The position numbers and the translations under genes are program-made. A stretch of DNA of 64,000 nucleotides from Nipponacmea schrenckii (taxonomy: Eukaryota; Mollusca; Gastropoda; Lottiidae). A model generated the notes under the pieces. That model was given only the letters and a program-made list of their open reading frames with translations. It had not been told where the DNA came from and ran no database searches. Position 1 is the first letter of the stretch. The number at the start of each line of letters is the position of its first letter. Shown here one piece after another: positions 23,842 through 35,959 of the stretch. The stretch covers positions 13,919,398 through 13,983,397 of the forward strand of contig JAUJPP010000003.1 of the NCBI GenBank assembly GCA_030562195.1, written 5' to 3'.

Positions 23842-25891
23842 GATTTCAGCTTGTAAACCTCTTTATATCCTGATTTCTAAAAAAAACAATATAAATAAAT
23901 ATATACATATATCTGTAATATCAAAAACAACATTCAATTTAATAGTAGATAAGTAGATATGTGTGTCAGATTCAATAATGTTTTTTCTTAAATGACCAAT
24001 TCAATAGATTCTGATTTTGCTTTATCATTAGAGATCAAGTCACTATTTATGACCAGGAACACAATTAATCATTCACAAATCATTAAGCTGCTAATATCAT
24101 TTAGATGTATCGTAGCTTATATGGAATCGACCTTGTATTCCAGATAAATTCCTTAAGTTAGATGGCAGCCAACATTTACAGTATTTAATATCTAACTTAA
24201 ATCAAACAGTAATTTAGCAACATTCTCAAAAATCAGGAAACTGAAAATTAAACATAAGCCAAAGACAATAAACCACAGAACAAAATGGTGTTCATATTGT
24301 ACTGTTTGATTCAAACCTGTATCAATGTCACCCAGGTTATAAACTACAACAAGACATTTACCAGGTAACTCCTTAATTACATAACATTACATAGTAATGT
24401 TTTAACCTAAGGCTAGATTATAGGATTTCTAGTATCTCATTTGATTAAAACTCTGGTGGGTCTAATCATGTCTAACTTGTTTATATCTTTATATTTTATG
24501 TCCAAAAGGCTTATAAGTTCTAGTTCTTTTTTAGAATAATATTATATTATAATAAGAGAAAAAAAAACATATATTTAATACCATAATAGGCTACATATTC
24601 TAATACCAATAACTCTCCAAGAGACAGGTGAACAAGGCAAAATTTTAAGGATACTTGGAAGTAAATCTTTCAAACTTATCATGATTTTATTATGATTTCT
24701 TTTTAGTAATAAGCTTAAGGCTACAATGCATCAAAAGATTGATATATTTAAAACCTAACGATTCAATTTCAGGCCTAAAAAGCTTATTGATAATAATAAT
24801 ACATCATTAGCTTACCAAGACCATACTCCCATAATTCATGTTTTTAGATCCTGTTTAAATTCTAGGCCTACTGTTAATGCCAATGGACATTAATAAAATG
24901 CCAAATATAAGCCAGGAGAATAGAAAACTATAGAATAACACAAACCTTTAATATCTAAGATTTTGTTCTAGTAGTGTACATACACAGTCATAGCATAGGT
25001 AGTACAACTTATGCTACCAGTACCAGAATAGGCTTGAAGAAATAGTGTAGCTACTACACTACTGGTAGCCTATATTTAAATGAAATCAATCAATATGTGT
25101 AACAATTAAAGGTCAGAAGATCAATTGATCTACAATATAATCAAATTTAAATCATGAAATTAAAATTGATGCAATTAACCACAGACAGAATATAAATTGT
25201 GGCCTGATTAATATACTAACCATCCAAGGATCAAAGTCCACACTGCTGAGTAGGTCAACCATAACCAGACCGATCAAGGGACACAACTCTTAATTCTAAT
25301 CTAGTTACTAACAAACAAGCTTATTAAATGTCTTTATTTAAAAAAAAAAGCTAGAAAACCATGTGAAACTCACTGAAAAAATTAATATTTCATTGATCAA
25401 ATATCCTTAAAAAACCGAAGATTGTTGCAACAGCTGAAATGTGAATAGAGTTGCGTTTCCTTCAATGACCCAAATATTATAACTAAGACATTCACAACAT
25501 TGCTTATTTCATGGGTGAAACAACTTCAAAGTCTATGATCATGCTATAAACTTTACCTTAATATTTGATGTATTCAAAAACAATTCTTCTATCTTTAAAA
25601 CTAATTTTGCAAGTTGTCTTTAGTGCAATTTTCACCTTGTCTAACCTTGTTTGATTGTTGCTGTGTTCTCTAAACCTTCGGAAAGTCAAATGAAATCTCG
25701 GACTCGAGCTTGTCGTTAAAGAATACGGTGCGTTCGAATTTAAGGCCTGTTCACATACCTTGAGTGACACGGGTGCAATAAAATGGTAGTACTGTTGTAC
25801 ATAAGAACATGGAGTTATAAGTGCCAGGGTGCTAGACATAGACTTTAACTGCAAAAGACTGACATAACTACATAACAAAAGATACTAACTA
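23842..25891. other. CPT1 5' non-coding region
   Basis: Upstream of the CPT1 start codon. Bases 23842-23876 are untranslated sequence of the first coding exon, entered through the acceptor TTTTTTAG. The remainder is AT-rich without a coding exon. The true first exon and promoter are not identified. A GTTAGT donor-like site near 25217 is the only candidate. Confidence 0.35.
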
Positions 25892-26391
25892 TTTAAAGGG
25901 GCACAATCTTGATTTTTAGGGGTCATTTTGGGCCTTTTTTACATTTAAACAGTAATCAGAAATACTCAAGCTCTAAGAAAATCGCAAAATACCTGGAAAT
26001 ATACCTCAAACAAAAAATTTCACTTTCCATTTTTTTCCCGTGCTGTACGCGGCTGGTCTCCAGTCAGTCTGAAAATTGTGTGTCCTGTTGACAAAGTCTA
26101 CAATTGAAAATGCGTTGTAGTCCATTTGTATACATGACCGATATTGCACTACGGGAAGGATAACTCTTTGATTATCAAGACGAACCGTTTTCCAATATGG
26201 CGGGACGTTCATAATATCTTAAGACATTATGATTTTTCAAACACAGATAATTATGGATACACATGGATTTGAAGGCTCAAATTTCAAAGGTAAGCTCTGT
26301 AGACTATTTCTGATTAGCTAAGCAAAAGATTTCATGTGTTTGAGGCTGTCGGATGATTGTCCGAAACAAATCAAGCCTGGGCCCCTTTAAA
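25892..26391. mobile_element. 500-bp MITE with TTTAAAGGGGC terminal inverted repeats
   Basis: The left end TTTAAAGGGGCACAATCTTGA and the reverse complement of the right end, TTTAAAGGGGCCCAGGCTTGA, agree over about 20 bp with a few differences. There is no transposase frame inside. A clear target-site duplication is not visible, so the superfamily is open. Confidence 0.65.
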
Positions 26392-26413
26392 AACCAAGAA
26401 AGACGAATATTTC

Positions 26414-26436
26414 AGCGCAACCAAATTGGTTGCGCT
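26414..26436. repeat. Perfect 11-bp inverted repeat with 1-bp centre
   Basis: AGCGCAACCAA and its exact reverse complement TTGGTTGCGCT are separated by one base. It lies 22 bp outside the 500-bp MITE and may be a protein-binding palindrome or a remnant of another insertion. Confidence 0.5.
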
Positions 26437-26613
26437 ATTTCACGATTTTTTTTCATACTTGGTCATAAAATAAACAGTAACTTATTCTAGGCTTTGGTCT
26501 TCTATCTCTCTGCGAAGGCAGAAAGGAACTCCGTGGTTGGGGAGGATAGGGAAAACTGGGACACCCCCGTGCCCGTGATATTTTTGACCAATACGTTTCT
26601 ATGATACATTTTT

Positions 26614-27726
26614 ATACGCCCACATGAATATGTTATTGTCGTCACCGATGTCCGTCTGTCGGTCCGTCAACATTTGTTGTAGACACTATAGAAGCTACAA
26701 TTTTATATGGATCTTAATGAAACTTGGTATGAGCATTGGAATTGGTAAGACTGCGGTCAAGTTCGATTTTGAAAGATTTTTCGATGAACGGTTTTTTTAG
26801 AGAGCCCCTGCCTCTATATTTGTTGTAGACACAATAGAAGCAACAATTGTCAATGGATTTGAATGAAACTTGGTGTTAGGGTGTATTGAGACGAGTCTCA
26901 ATGAAAGTACTGGCCTAGGTCACAAAACAATAGATACGCTTATTGATTTGTGCGAGCATTAATTATTAGTAATTTTGTTAAGGAGACACAAGCACGCACA
27001 CACATACACATAAACAGATACTCCGATATAAAGTATTTGGTATGAATGGCACCAGTCCTAAAATAAGAATTTCCTGAAATCTAACTTAGAAATTGATTAA
27101 TATATTGATATCAACAATCAAAAAAATGGTGTGAGCATTAGAATTGATAAGACGGCGGTCAAGTTCGAATTTGACGATTTTTCAACGAACGGTTTTTGAG
27201 TTATTGCACTTGACTTAGTTAAATCACGTCAAATTTATAGTTGATGCAATAGAAGCTACACTTTTCAATGGATTTGATTGAAACATGGTATGTGAATTGG
27301 AATTGATAAGGCGGTGTTCAAGTTTTGAATTTGAGGATTTTTCGATAAACGGTTCTTAGTAAAATCGCGTCAAAATGGTATTGTTGATGCAATAAAACCT
27401 ACAGTTTTCAAGGATTTTGATGAAACTGTGTGAGCATTGGAATTGATCAGACCTCAGTCAAGTTTGAATTTGACAATTTTTCAATGAACGGTTTTGAGTT
27501 ATTGCCCTTGACTTAGTAAAATTGCTTCAAAATTCTATTGTTGTTACAATAAGAAGATTCAATTTTCAAAGGATTTGATTGATAAGACAGTAGTCAAGTT
27601 TGAATATGACGACTTTTTTGAATGAATGGTTTTTGAGTTTTGCCCTTAACTTCAAATCCAGTTAATGTTTTTCAAATTCAATGCTGCTAGTGGGCGTATG
27701 TTACCTTGCCTGGCAAGCTATCTTAG
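26614..27726 (+). mobile_element. Element with CGCCCACATG 5' end, ~160-bp monomers and 3' hairpin
   Basis: It starts ATACGCCCACATGAATATG followed by a CCGTCTGTCGGTCCGTC stretch. It continues as degenerate tandem monomers recognisable by GAAACTTGGTATGAGCATTGG and GAGTTATTGCCCTTGACTTAG. It ends GGGCGTATGTTACCTTGCC then TGGCAAGCTATCTTA, containing the hairpin CTTGCCTGGCAAG. There is no coding capacity. A 250-bp insertion splits one monomer. Confidence 0.8.
26877..27126. mobile_element. Nested 250-bp insertion with TGGTGT target-site duplication
   Basis: TGGTGT occurs at 26871-26876 and again at 27127-27132, and removing the intervening 250 bp restores a normal monomer (AACTTGGTGTGAGCATT). The inserted sequence ends in AAAAAA, compatible with a retroposed SINE-type sequence. 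It also contains a short CACACA-rich tract near 26995. Confidence 0.5.
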
Positions 27727-28109
27727 TTTATTTTCAGCGCTACCTTAATTCAAGGCCTTAGTAACAGATTTGTAGATGGGATTCTTTAAGTATAGTGAAA
27801 TAAAGTTTATTTTTTCAAAATTACTTCTTTTGTAATAGTGACATTATATTTGTCACAGTCGGTGCGTATCGCGATAGGAAAATTATGAAGACAAAGTCAT
27901 TTATCTACAATTCATTTTTATATACTAGGCTCTTCGACAACTTGCCCGCAATTCCGTTATAGGAGAAGAAGGCTTGCTCATAGCATTTGCCCATAGATTC
28001 GAGAAAATGCTGATTGTGACTTCCTGTTTCGAATGGACTATTATAGCCTCCCTTGAAACATTCGAACTCTTTTGTGCAGGAAATCAATTTCTGTCATTAA
28101 AAGTTAAAT

Positions 28110-31100
28110 ATGGCGGATGTAAATGCTGAAAATTCAGAAGGAGACAGTACTAGTAGTAGCCAACAACAGTCTACCTCTTCAGAAAAAAATGAAACGTTTA
28201 ACGAATTCTATAGCGAAGTAATTTCTCTTCATTATTTAAAGAGTACTAGATCAAATAAGAATTTAGTATATAATAAAATTTATTGCATCCAAAACCTACA
28301 TTATTATGAATATAGAAGAAAGTCTTTTAAAAATAATATGATGCCACTTATTAGATCTAGTTCGAAACTTGCTGACTCTTTTCCCAACCTCTGATAGCTA
28401 TTTGACAGATATGGCTGAGGGAGAGTCAGAATAACTAGACACCTAAAACAGGGGTTTTAAACGTATTTACATAACTCAAATCCACCAAACTTTGATTTAT
28501 TTAGAAAGATGAATGTTTTTGTAGTTCAATCACCTCCATCATTATCCCCATACAACTATGATCATTTCAATCGCTCTTTGGCCATTTCAAATTGCTCTCA
28601 CATTCAAAATTCCTACTTCACTGGGTCATGATGCTTTTTTCGTTTCTATAAAGTGACCCTGTAACACCTGAATTCTTTTGAGATGGCGACTGAGCGATTG
28701 AATTTCTTGAAAAATACTTTGATGCAACCGTAGGTGTGCCATGAGAATGCAAATGATTAACAAAAAAATAAAGGATGTAAAGCAGTAGTACAAAATATTG
28801 TTCTTGTTCTTTTCTGAACTATGGTTCTTAGCCTCAGCCAGAGTTATAGTTTATAACTTATGAAAGTATAGCCTTATGAAAATAAAAAATAAATCAAAGT
28901 AAACAATTTTCACCTATAGGTATTTTGTGTGCCTAAGGGAAAATTAAATTTCATGTTAGGGATCAAAATAGATCATCTACTTTTATGACATAAAATAGGC
29001 AATTTTGACCCATTTCATTAAAGAAATATTTTTTCTGAAATTTAGCCCTGGGCTTAACCCTTTAACTGCCGAATATATTTTGAGAAAATTGACATTTTGT
29101 GTGACCTTTTTTAAACAGAATTTCGCTCAAAAACTGCGGGATGTAGGTGCTTAGTGTCATTGAATAAAATGTTCAGTGATAATTGTATGTTACCATGGAT
29201 ATATTAATTTTTGTGACGTCATCATATTGTGACGTCATAATGACGTCACCTTGACATCCTATGTTCAAAATCTGAAATTAGTAGATTTTTGTCAAAACAT
29301 GGATTATTCATCAATTTTTAAGTGTATGAATACTTGTATTTTACAATGGCACTGTTTATTTGCAACTTGTGTAAAAAAAAATAGAATCATATCATTGCAA
29401 CAATTGGATTATTTTATTCAATAAAGAAAATTAATAGAAGGGATAAAACATTTTATCATCAACACGATATCAGAAATAAACTTCTTGTAAATCAAGTACA
29501 GGAATTTGAATACAACTTTCATCATTATTATCATCAACATTTTCCGAATCCGATGGCTAGTCGTTTTCAGATGGCAAAAATTTGCCCTAAGAGTCACTAT
29601 CAGCATAGTTATAACAGCTTCAACATTCAATTTTCGGACCATTTTACATCAAACTACAACCATTTTCAATACAAATTTGATTGTAAAACATGACAGCGAA
29701 ATGTTTACATTGACGACTGCTATGTAGGTCACCTGCTGCGGTTCAATAACCATCATTAGAGCTGTAATTTTCGTATCTATCTACAGCGTAATGACGCCAT
29801 GTTCACCCAAATTTTATGACGTCTTTCCAAAAAATTACCGATTTTCAATCAAAATGTTTAGAATTTTTAATAGAACAAACATGCATTTTTTTTTGTTTAC
29901 AAATTACAATGGATATCGAAACCATGTTTTAATCATATCATCAACGTCTTTATAGCCGCAGTTTCGTATTAATTTAAAGTTGTGGTCGTATGGGTAGAAT
30001 GTCGCAATATTGCGACCGTGACAGTTAAGGGGTTAAATACTAGAGGTGGTAAAGTACAACAAAACTTTGTTCTTTTTAACTTTTAATGAAATGAACTTTT
30101 TCCCAGAAACATCTTTTCAAAACATAACTTTAGCGTGAGAGAACACTTAAATGCCTCCTCCTTGAGCATTTTAGTTGTCCCTTCTCATATGTCACTCCTC
30201 ATCACTACCATCTGTAATTACCTCGAAAAGTTTGTCACTGAAGTACTCTGACTAAAACTAAGGGCAGGGCTAAATATGTGGATTCCTTGTAGTTTGATTG
30301 GTTCAAGTTGGATGATTCTGTGCTGTTGGTTTGGTTGTTAATATAGTATACTATATTTTTATAGGTTAAAGCCATAGAAGAGAGAGATTCAGTTTTAACT
30401 TCCAAACAACAGATAGACAGATTAAACCGACCAGGCTCAACTTACTTTAATCTCAACCCATTTGATGTAAGTTAAAGTGTTTAAATTTCTACTATCAAAA
30501 CATACATAACTTCTTTAACATATAGGTACATAACATTTCAACAATAAAACTATTCAAACATTTATCCTTTAAATATTTGTTAACAATATGTTTCTAATAT
30601 TCAGATTGCTTAGAAGAAAGAAAGCGAAATTCAATTTTTTTAATTGTAAACTTTATTATTGTTAGGTTTTACAAATTGACCCAGACACACCACTAGCAGC
30701 AGTCAAGAAAAGATATCGACAGGTATGCTATATTTGCGTTTTCAAGATGAATATTCATTATACATCATATTTGATGGATTATTTTTTGTACATTTCTAAC
30801 TGCATTTACTAAATTGGTTTAGACTAAGAAAAATTTGTTTCTGTTAAATATACATGCTATATTGTTTTGTAGATGTCTATACTGGTCCATCCTGATAAAA
30901 ATCCAGATGATATAGAGAGAGCACAGAAAACATTTGATGGTATGAATTATTTACTTTTAAAAAGTTATGTTTCATATTGGTCTTAAATTGGCATTAAAAA
31001 ACAAATACTTGAAAAATTATATATGGGGAAACTTCAAAAGCTTCCAAGGATTCATTGATAAAAGTACACTTAACTCAAATTTTGTTATTTTTAAGACATA

Positions 31101-32979
31101 TAGGGTGAAACCCCTCTAAACTGGCACCCATTGGTCTACTTAAACATAGTAAAATCCCTGGTCATATTTGGTCTACAAAAGCATAATAATAAGTAAATGT
31201 TATAATCTGTTAAAGATTATAATATAATGATTCAATCAGGACATGTGATATTGTGATATTGCATCTTGGAATAGACATAAAGTTTAAGTATTCAAGAATG
31301 GTCAATATGAGTATATATTCATCAGTAAACATAAAGTCATAAAGTAATAGAATCGCTGTAAAATCAGGAAAACACACAAAACTTAGTTATTATTGAAAAA
31401 CGGTTAATCAATTTATTTAGCGTTTTTAATATATATTTATTATATGGTTTAAAGAGGCTACAGGTTTTTGGTTGTTTTTTTTTTCATTTTTACATTACCT
31501 TATGGAAGTTTTTCTTTCCTGCTGTACACAGATCAAGTTTTTATCTTATAGCTTTGAACAAGGCATATAAAACATTAGAAAATGAAGAAGGTATGAAGAG
31601 ATGTCAAGAAATAGTAGAAGAAGCTAAAACAAGAACAGATGACATGGTAAGCAAATACTAGAGGGTTTTTATGATAGTCAATTTTATTTATTTTATTTTC
31701 TTAAACCATTACATGTGTCACAGATGTGTTATATAGTATTCCATGGGTGAACATGACTTACTGTATAGCTGTGTAAGCTTACTTATTTCTTATCTTCTTT
31801 TAGATTAAACAGAAGAAGAAACAATTAAAGAAAGATGGAAAAGCAATAGATATGCCTGAAGATAATATAGAAAAGGTTAGTATGTAATTTCACCCCAAAT
31901 TATATGTGGTCATTATTGAAAAAGTTCTTAATTTATAAATGTGTCTATAATATTTATATTTGTTGTGCCTTACTTTCTGAAATAAAACATTAACCAACAA
32001 AATTTCTGTACATTTTGTGCTTGATGGATTGTGAAACTGAAGGTATTTTTTATCATCAAAATATATTTTTTGGGTATTTTTGTAGTATAAACATTCAGTG
32101 TATGTTCAGACGTGTAAATTATTTGCTGATTTAGAAAGAATGAGAAGAGAAAAAGAAGCCAGAGAAATGCATGATAAGTATGTTAGTTTTACATTCCTGT
32201 TGACTGAATTATAAATAGGCAGTTATTATTGTGAATCATTTTTCGTGCTCTTATTGTAAAGTCAATTCATAAATCAGTTGATTGATAAGGAGAATAAAAG
32301 AAGCAATGAAAACAATCTTCTACAGAAACGGATTACACCACAAAACTTCTGGTTTGTAAAACAAAACAATGCCTATCCTTATAGTGTGTATAATACATGA
32401 AACATTTTCATGCCATTTGCAATCTAACACATATTTAATATAGACATATGAAAAAATGTCACATTTTAGCAGGAAGCGTAAAATGAAGTTTTTATTTTGA
32501 TTATTATACAGAAAGAGAAAGGCAGAGGAAGATGCAGAAGAAGCAGAAAAGAAGAAAATGCAGAAAGAATGGGATAAAAATTTTGAGGTGATGATTTTAG
32601 ATTGTAAACCATGGGGATTATATATGATGAAACTCAGCACAATAGTTTTCCAATTATTTCATAATCATTGTTATAATTTTAATAATAAGAATAAAATTCC
32701 AAATCCATTTGGAAGCATTTGATGTTGAATATCGAAGCAACATACTTTGTATTTTAGAACTTCATGTTGAATAATTTGTACATATGGTATTGCCTGTCCT
32801 CATTAGCTAATGAGGTTAAAAAATAAAGTCTTTTGAATAACTACTGTATTATTCTGTTGTATATTTAGGCTTCCAGAACAGGTCGAGTTGATAGCTGGAG
32901 GAGTTTTAAATCTGGAGGAAAAGTAAAGAAACCAAAAGGATTTTTTCGCCCACCGAAACCTAAAGCAGAACAACGTTGA
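28110..32979 (+). CDS. DNAJC8: DnaJ homolog subfamily C member 8
   Basis: Exons: 28110..28217, 30365..30466, 30666..30722, 30873..30939, 31552..31646, 31804..31875, 32086..32177, 32512..32587, 32869..32979. All have GT-AG borders and phase closes to 259 residues; human DNAJC8 has 253. The J domain runs from about residue 66 to 135 with the HPD triad at 95-97 (in ILVHPDKNPDD), needed to stimulate Hsp70 ATPase. A preceding conserved block YFNLNPFDVLQID and a long Lys/Glu-rich helical C-terminus with the conserved tail TGRVDSWRSF and FFRPPK match the family end to end. Vertebrate DNAJC8 is a nuclear spliceosome-associated J-protein that binds the SR kinase SRPK1. A similar role here is inferred. 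AATAAA at 33198 is a reasonable poly(A) signal about 220 nt after the stop. Intron 1 (about 2.1 kb) hosts a piggyBac-like element. Confidence 0.96.
28372..28429. repeat. Short foldback repeat, copy 1
   Basis: CTGACTCTTTTCCCAACC at the left and GGCTGAGGGAGAGTCAG at the right form imperfect inverted arms around a 22-bp centre containing TATTTGACAGATAT. The same unit, diverged, is at 35166-35233. Confidence 0.6.
29054..30036 (-). mobile_element. piggyBac-like non-autonomous element in DNAJC8 intron 1
   Basis: Flanked by TTAA on both sides, with terminal inverted repeats CCCTTTAACTG at the left and CAGTTAAGGGG at the right. TTAA target sites plus termini starting CCC are the hallmark of piggyBac elements. 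On the minus strand near 29640-29460 a broken frame reads SDSENVDDNNDES followed by a hydrophobic patch, like the acidic N-terminus of piggyBac transposases, with in-frame stops. The catalytic DDD domain is absent, so this is an internally deleted, inactive derivative. Confidence 0.65.
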
Positions 32980-33222
32980 AGAATAATTTGATGTTAATTT
33001 ATGTTGTATGATTGTTTGAATATTGTTAGAGAATACAGTGAGAGAGAGATTATAGTTGTTTTATTGATGATTGAGAGAGTGCTGGATTTTATCCTCTTAG
33101 GTGTCACATTACTCAGAACATTATCTCCGCCATTCAAACTTCCATCATCAGTTTTTACCTTAGCACGAAGTGTCTAAAAAGGAAAGCAACATCCAGAAAT
33201 AAATTTAGTTTGATTACCAACT

Positions 33223-33695
33223 AAGGTAGCAACGATATTATGATTAATCGCCATTATCCGAATCAATATCATATCGTATCATTCAAACTCAAATTATCGC
33301 ATTATCGCGATGAAATACAATGCCATGAAAAATATACTTATCAGATATTGTGATAAGAATTTGTCATGAATATTTTCATATAGATCCCTTAATTTGTTCA
33401 AATCTTAATAGAAAATTTGACCAATGGGTAATTTAGAGTAATTTTATGATATTGATGGTCACTCAAACCCAATCTGGCTATTGCCGAGGCAAAACATCTG
33501 ATCTGACAGTTCCTAAGAATACTGATTTACATGGAGATTTGGAGTTCCAATGAACCTGATGCAGATAAAAACATTGAGATCACGATATTATACATATTAT
33601 TTCCAGTATCATGATAATACAATTCATTGCGATATTTTCATTTTTTATATCGCGATTAATCATGATATCTAAAAAACTGTTATTGTTGCTACCTT
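33223..33695. mobile_element. 473-bp MITE with AAGGTAGCAAC terminal inverted repeats
   Basis: The left end AAGGTAGCAACGATATTATG and the reverse complement of the right end, AAGGTAGCAACAATAACAG, agree over the first 15 bp with one mismatch. Subterminal GATTAATCGCG-type sequences are also inverted. No coding potential. A target-site duplication is not evident. Confidence 0.65.
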
Positions 33696-35165
33696 ATTTC
33701 CAACAGGTTCAAATTTGGCAAATTCTATAGAATATCTGTATAAGTTTACAGTTGGCTTATTTGGAAAATATAAGACTTAGATAATTTTCAATTTTTTATT
33801 CATTCATATATATTGTGAGTAATTATTAAACTACTTCTTAAAAGAAATCCAATAATACTTAAAAGGTTTTGTCAAAATACACCCCATAGAATCATACGGA
33901 GACCTGGTAGACTTTCTTTTGATGTTCCAGACATTTTATTTATTTAAATTTGACAGTGAAAAGCGGAAGTAATGTATTAAATGATCTGTGGCCCTGTTCA
34001 ATAATATGTGAGTTGTTACTATCTGGCCAACGTTATTTTTTTTCTGTGACGGTCTTTGGACTATATTTAAGCAGTTGTTAAAAGGTATTGAACATTGTTG
34101 TAGTAAAATCATAAATATTTTTTTATCTTTTGCAATTGCTCTAAATATCAACTCAAACATAGTCCAAGATAACTATTTTTGGTTACTTCATGGTTCATCA
34201 GGAACCACCATAGTTCATTACATAGAATTATATTTTTGTAAATTTTGTAAATAATAAATACATATATAAAGATAAAATGGTTTTTTTTTAGGATCTGAAA
34301 CCAATATTATCTATTTGATGACGAAATTCTTTTTTTCATATTAATTTATGAAATTTGTTATTGAAAGGGAGGTAACTCATTAAGTTCTTCTGGAACTCTT
34401 CATCATTTGAAAACTATAAAAAGCTGTACAGTAATGAAAAATGGCGGATAAACAAAACAAGTCTTTGCATGAAAAAAGAAAACGTAAATGAACAAAATCT
34501 AAAAAGTAAGGTCTGAAAATGGATTTTTGAATCAATTTTAATACATGTATAGCTTAAGAGCTGGTGTTTGGCATCATAGTTTTTGTAGCATTCATGTTGA
34601 CATTGTTTGGCATGAAATTCGTGATGATTTGATAACTGTGGAATCGATCATCATGGATGTTTATTAAGTGGGTTTGAAATTCAATATGAGTTGACTCTGG
34701 AAGTAACACTATAGAACCAACTTGGGACTTTATAGGTACAACTTTCTAACTACATTGCATTGATTGAGCTTTAAATTATTTTCTGTACTAATTAAATAAT
34801 CTAAATGAAATGAGGACATTATTCAAAAAAAAATTCTCAACTGAAAATCTTTCTGTAGTCTACTGGGTTATGAAGGTAAAAATTTCAGTGATGTTACATT
34901 TGAAATAGACACCCAAAGCACAGGCACCAGATTCTGGTGCCTGTGACCCAAAGTTCATATGAAAATTCCCCTCTTGCTAGCCCTGTAAAATCATATTAAC
35001 AAAATAGTCAAATAATAACTTTTCAAATTGAACATTCGTCAACCTAAACTCAGGGCAACCCAGGACTCTCAGTAGTAAGTTGGTATTTCAAATCATATGA
35101 GGACATGGTTTACAAAATTGAACTCATTCCATCTTAAGACTTGAAATATAATTGTCCGAAACTTC

Positions 35166-35233
35166 CTGACTATTCCCAGCCTCTAAGTCTAATAGCCATC
35201 CTATTTGGACAGATATAGCTGGGGAAGAGTCAG
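35166..35233. repeat. Short foldback repeat, copy 2
   Basis: CTGACTATTCCCAGCC faces AGCTGGGGAAGAGTCAG. The loop contains TTTGGACAGATAT, matching copy 1 at 28372-28429. Confidence 0.6.
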
Positions 35234-35340
35234 AAAAACTAAACCACAGAAATTGTGATTTTCCGTACCTTAGTGGGTGTGGCGGTTTTAAAAGTATTTA
35301 AATACCAGATTATTTTGGATGTGCATGCAATTTGATTAAA

Positions 35341-35830
35341 CTACAAAAACGGTTTGAAATTTGATGAGCCTCGGTGTGAGTTTTCGTTATAATCCAAAGA
35401 CGAAGCCTATGAAAAATCAATCAAGTCGAATTACTGCCCTTGTTCTTGAAAACATGTGGCCGTGATAGAGAGCTTGTTTCTTAAAAGATGTTGATGAAAC
35501 TTGGTGTGAGTGTTTTTAATAACCTAAGAATGAACCCTGTTGAAATTCAGACTAATGGAAATTAAAATAATTCGTAATGCCCTTGTTCTTGAATTCTTTG
35601 TGGTGGTGTCTTGATAGAATCTAGATGAAACTCGGTGTGAGTGTTTGTAATAACCCATGAATGAACCTAATTGAAAATCAGACAAATCAAAAAATATTTG
35701 ATTTATATATTTGCCCTTTTTCTTCAAAATGAGTTGAATTTATTGTGGATATGATATAGAGCCAGTTTCTTGATAGATTTTGATGAAACTTTGTTTTCTG
35801 TTTGTAAATATCTAGGATGAACCTATTGAA
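35341..35830 (+). repeat. Degenerate monomers of the 160-bp family upstream of CEP162
   Basis: Repeated marks of the type GATGAAACTTGGTGTGAGTGT followed by AATAACCTAAGAATGAACC occur about every 140-156 bp. They are the reverse complement of the units at 7473-7850, forming a second monomer subfamily distinct from that at 36541-38541. Neither element terminus is visible. Confidence 0.6.
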
Positions 35831-35959
35831 TAAAAATCTTTCATTTACCGATAACTCTTGTCAACATATTCGCTGCTTTTATATATGTGGTTGTTTTACA
35901 ATGGCCATTGCTATTTTTATGTAACAATTCAATCTTCATTTTTTAAAGGTAAAATAAAG

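Larger units (their letters stand above)
32980..35959. other. Spacer between DNAJC8 and CEP162
   Basis: It holds the DNAJC8 3' untranslated region (AATAAA at 33198), a MITE, a foldback repeat and monomers of the 160-bp family, all listed separately. The remaining sequence is AT-rich with no exon. CEP162 5' untranslated sequence starts at about 35949 after the acceptor TTTTTTAAAG, so a further upstream non-coding exon and promoter must lie in this interval. Confidence 0.4.

Noticed and set aside
25558..26212. Short frames around the 500-bp MITE
   Set aside because: They cross the MITE ends and lack splice or domain support.
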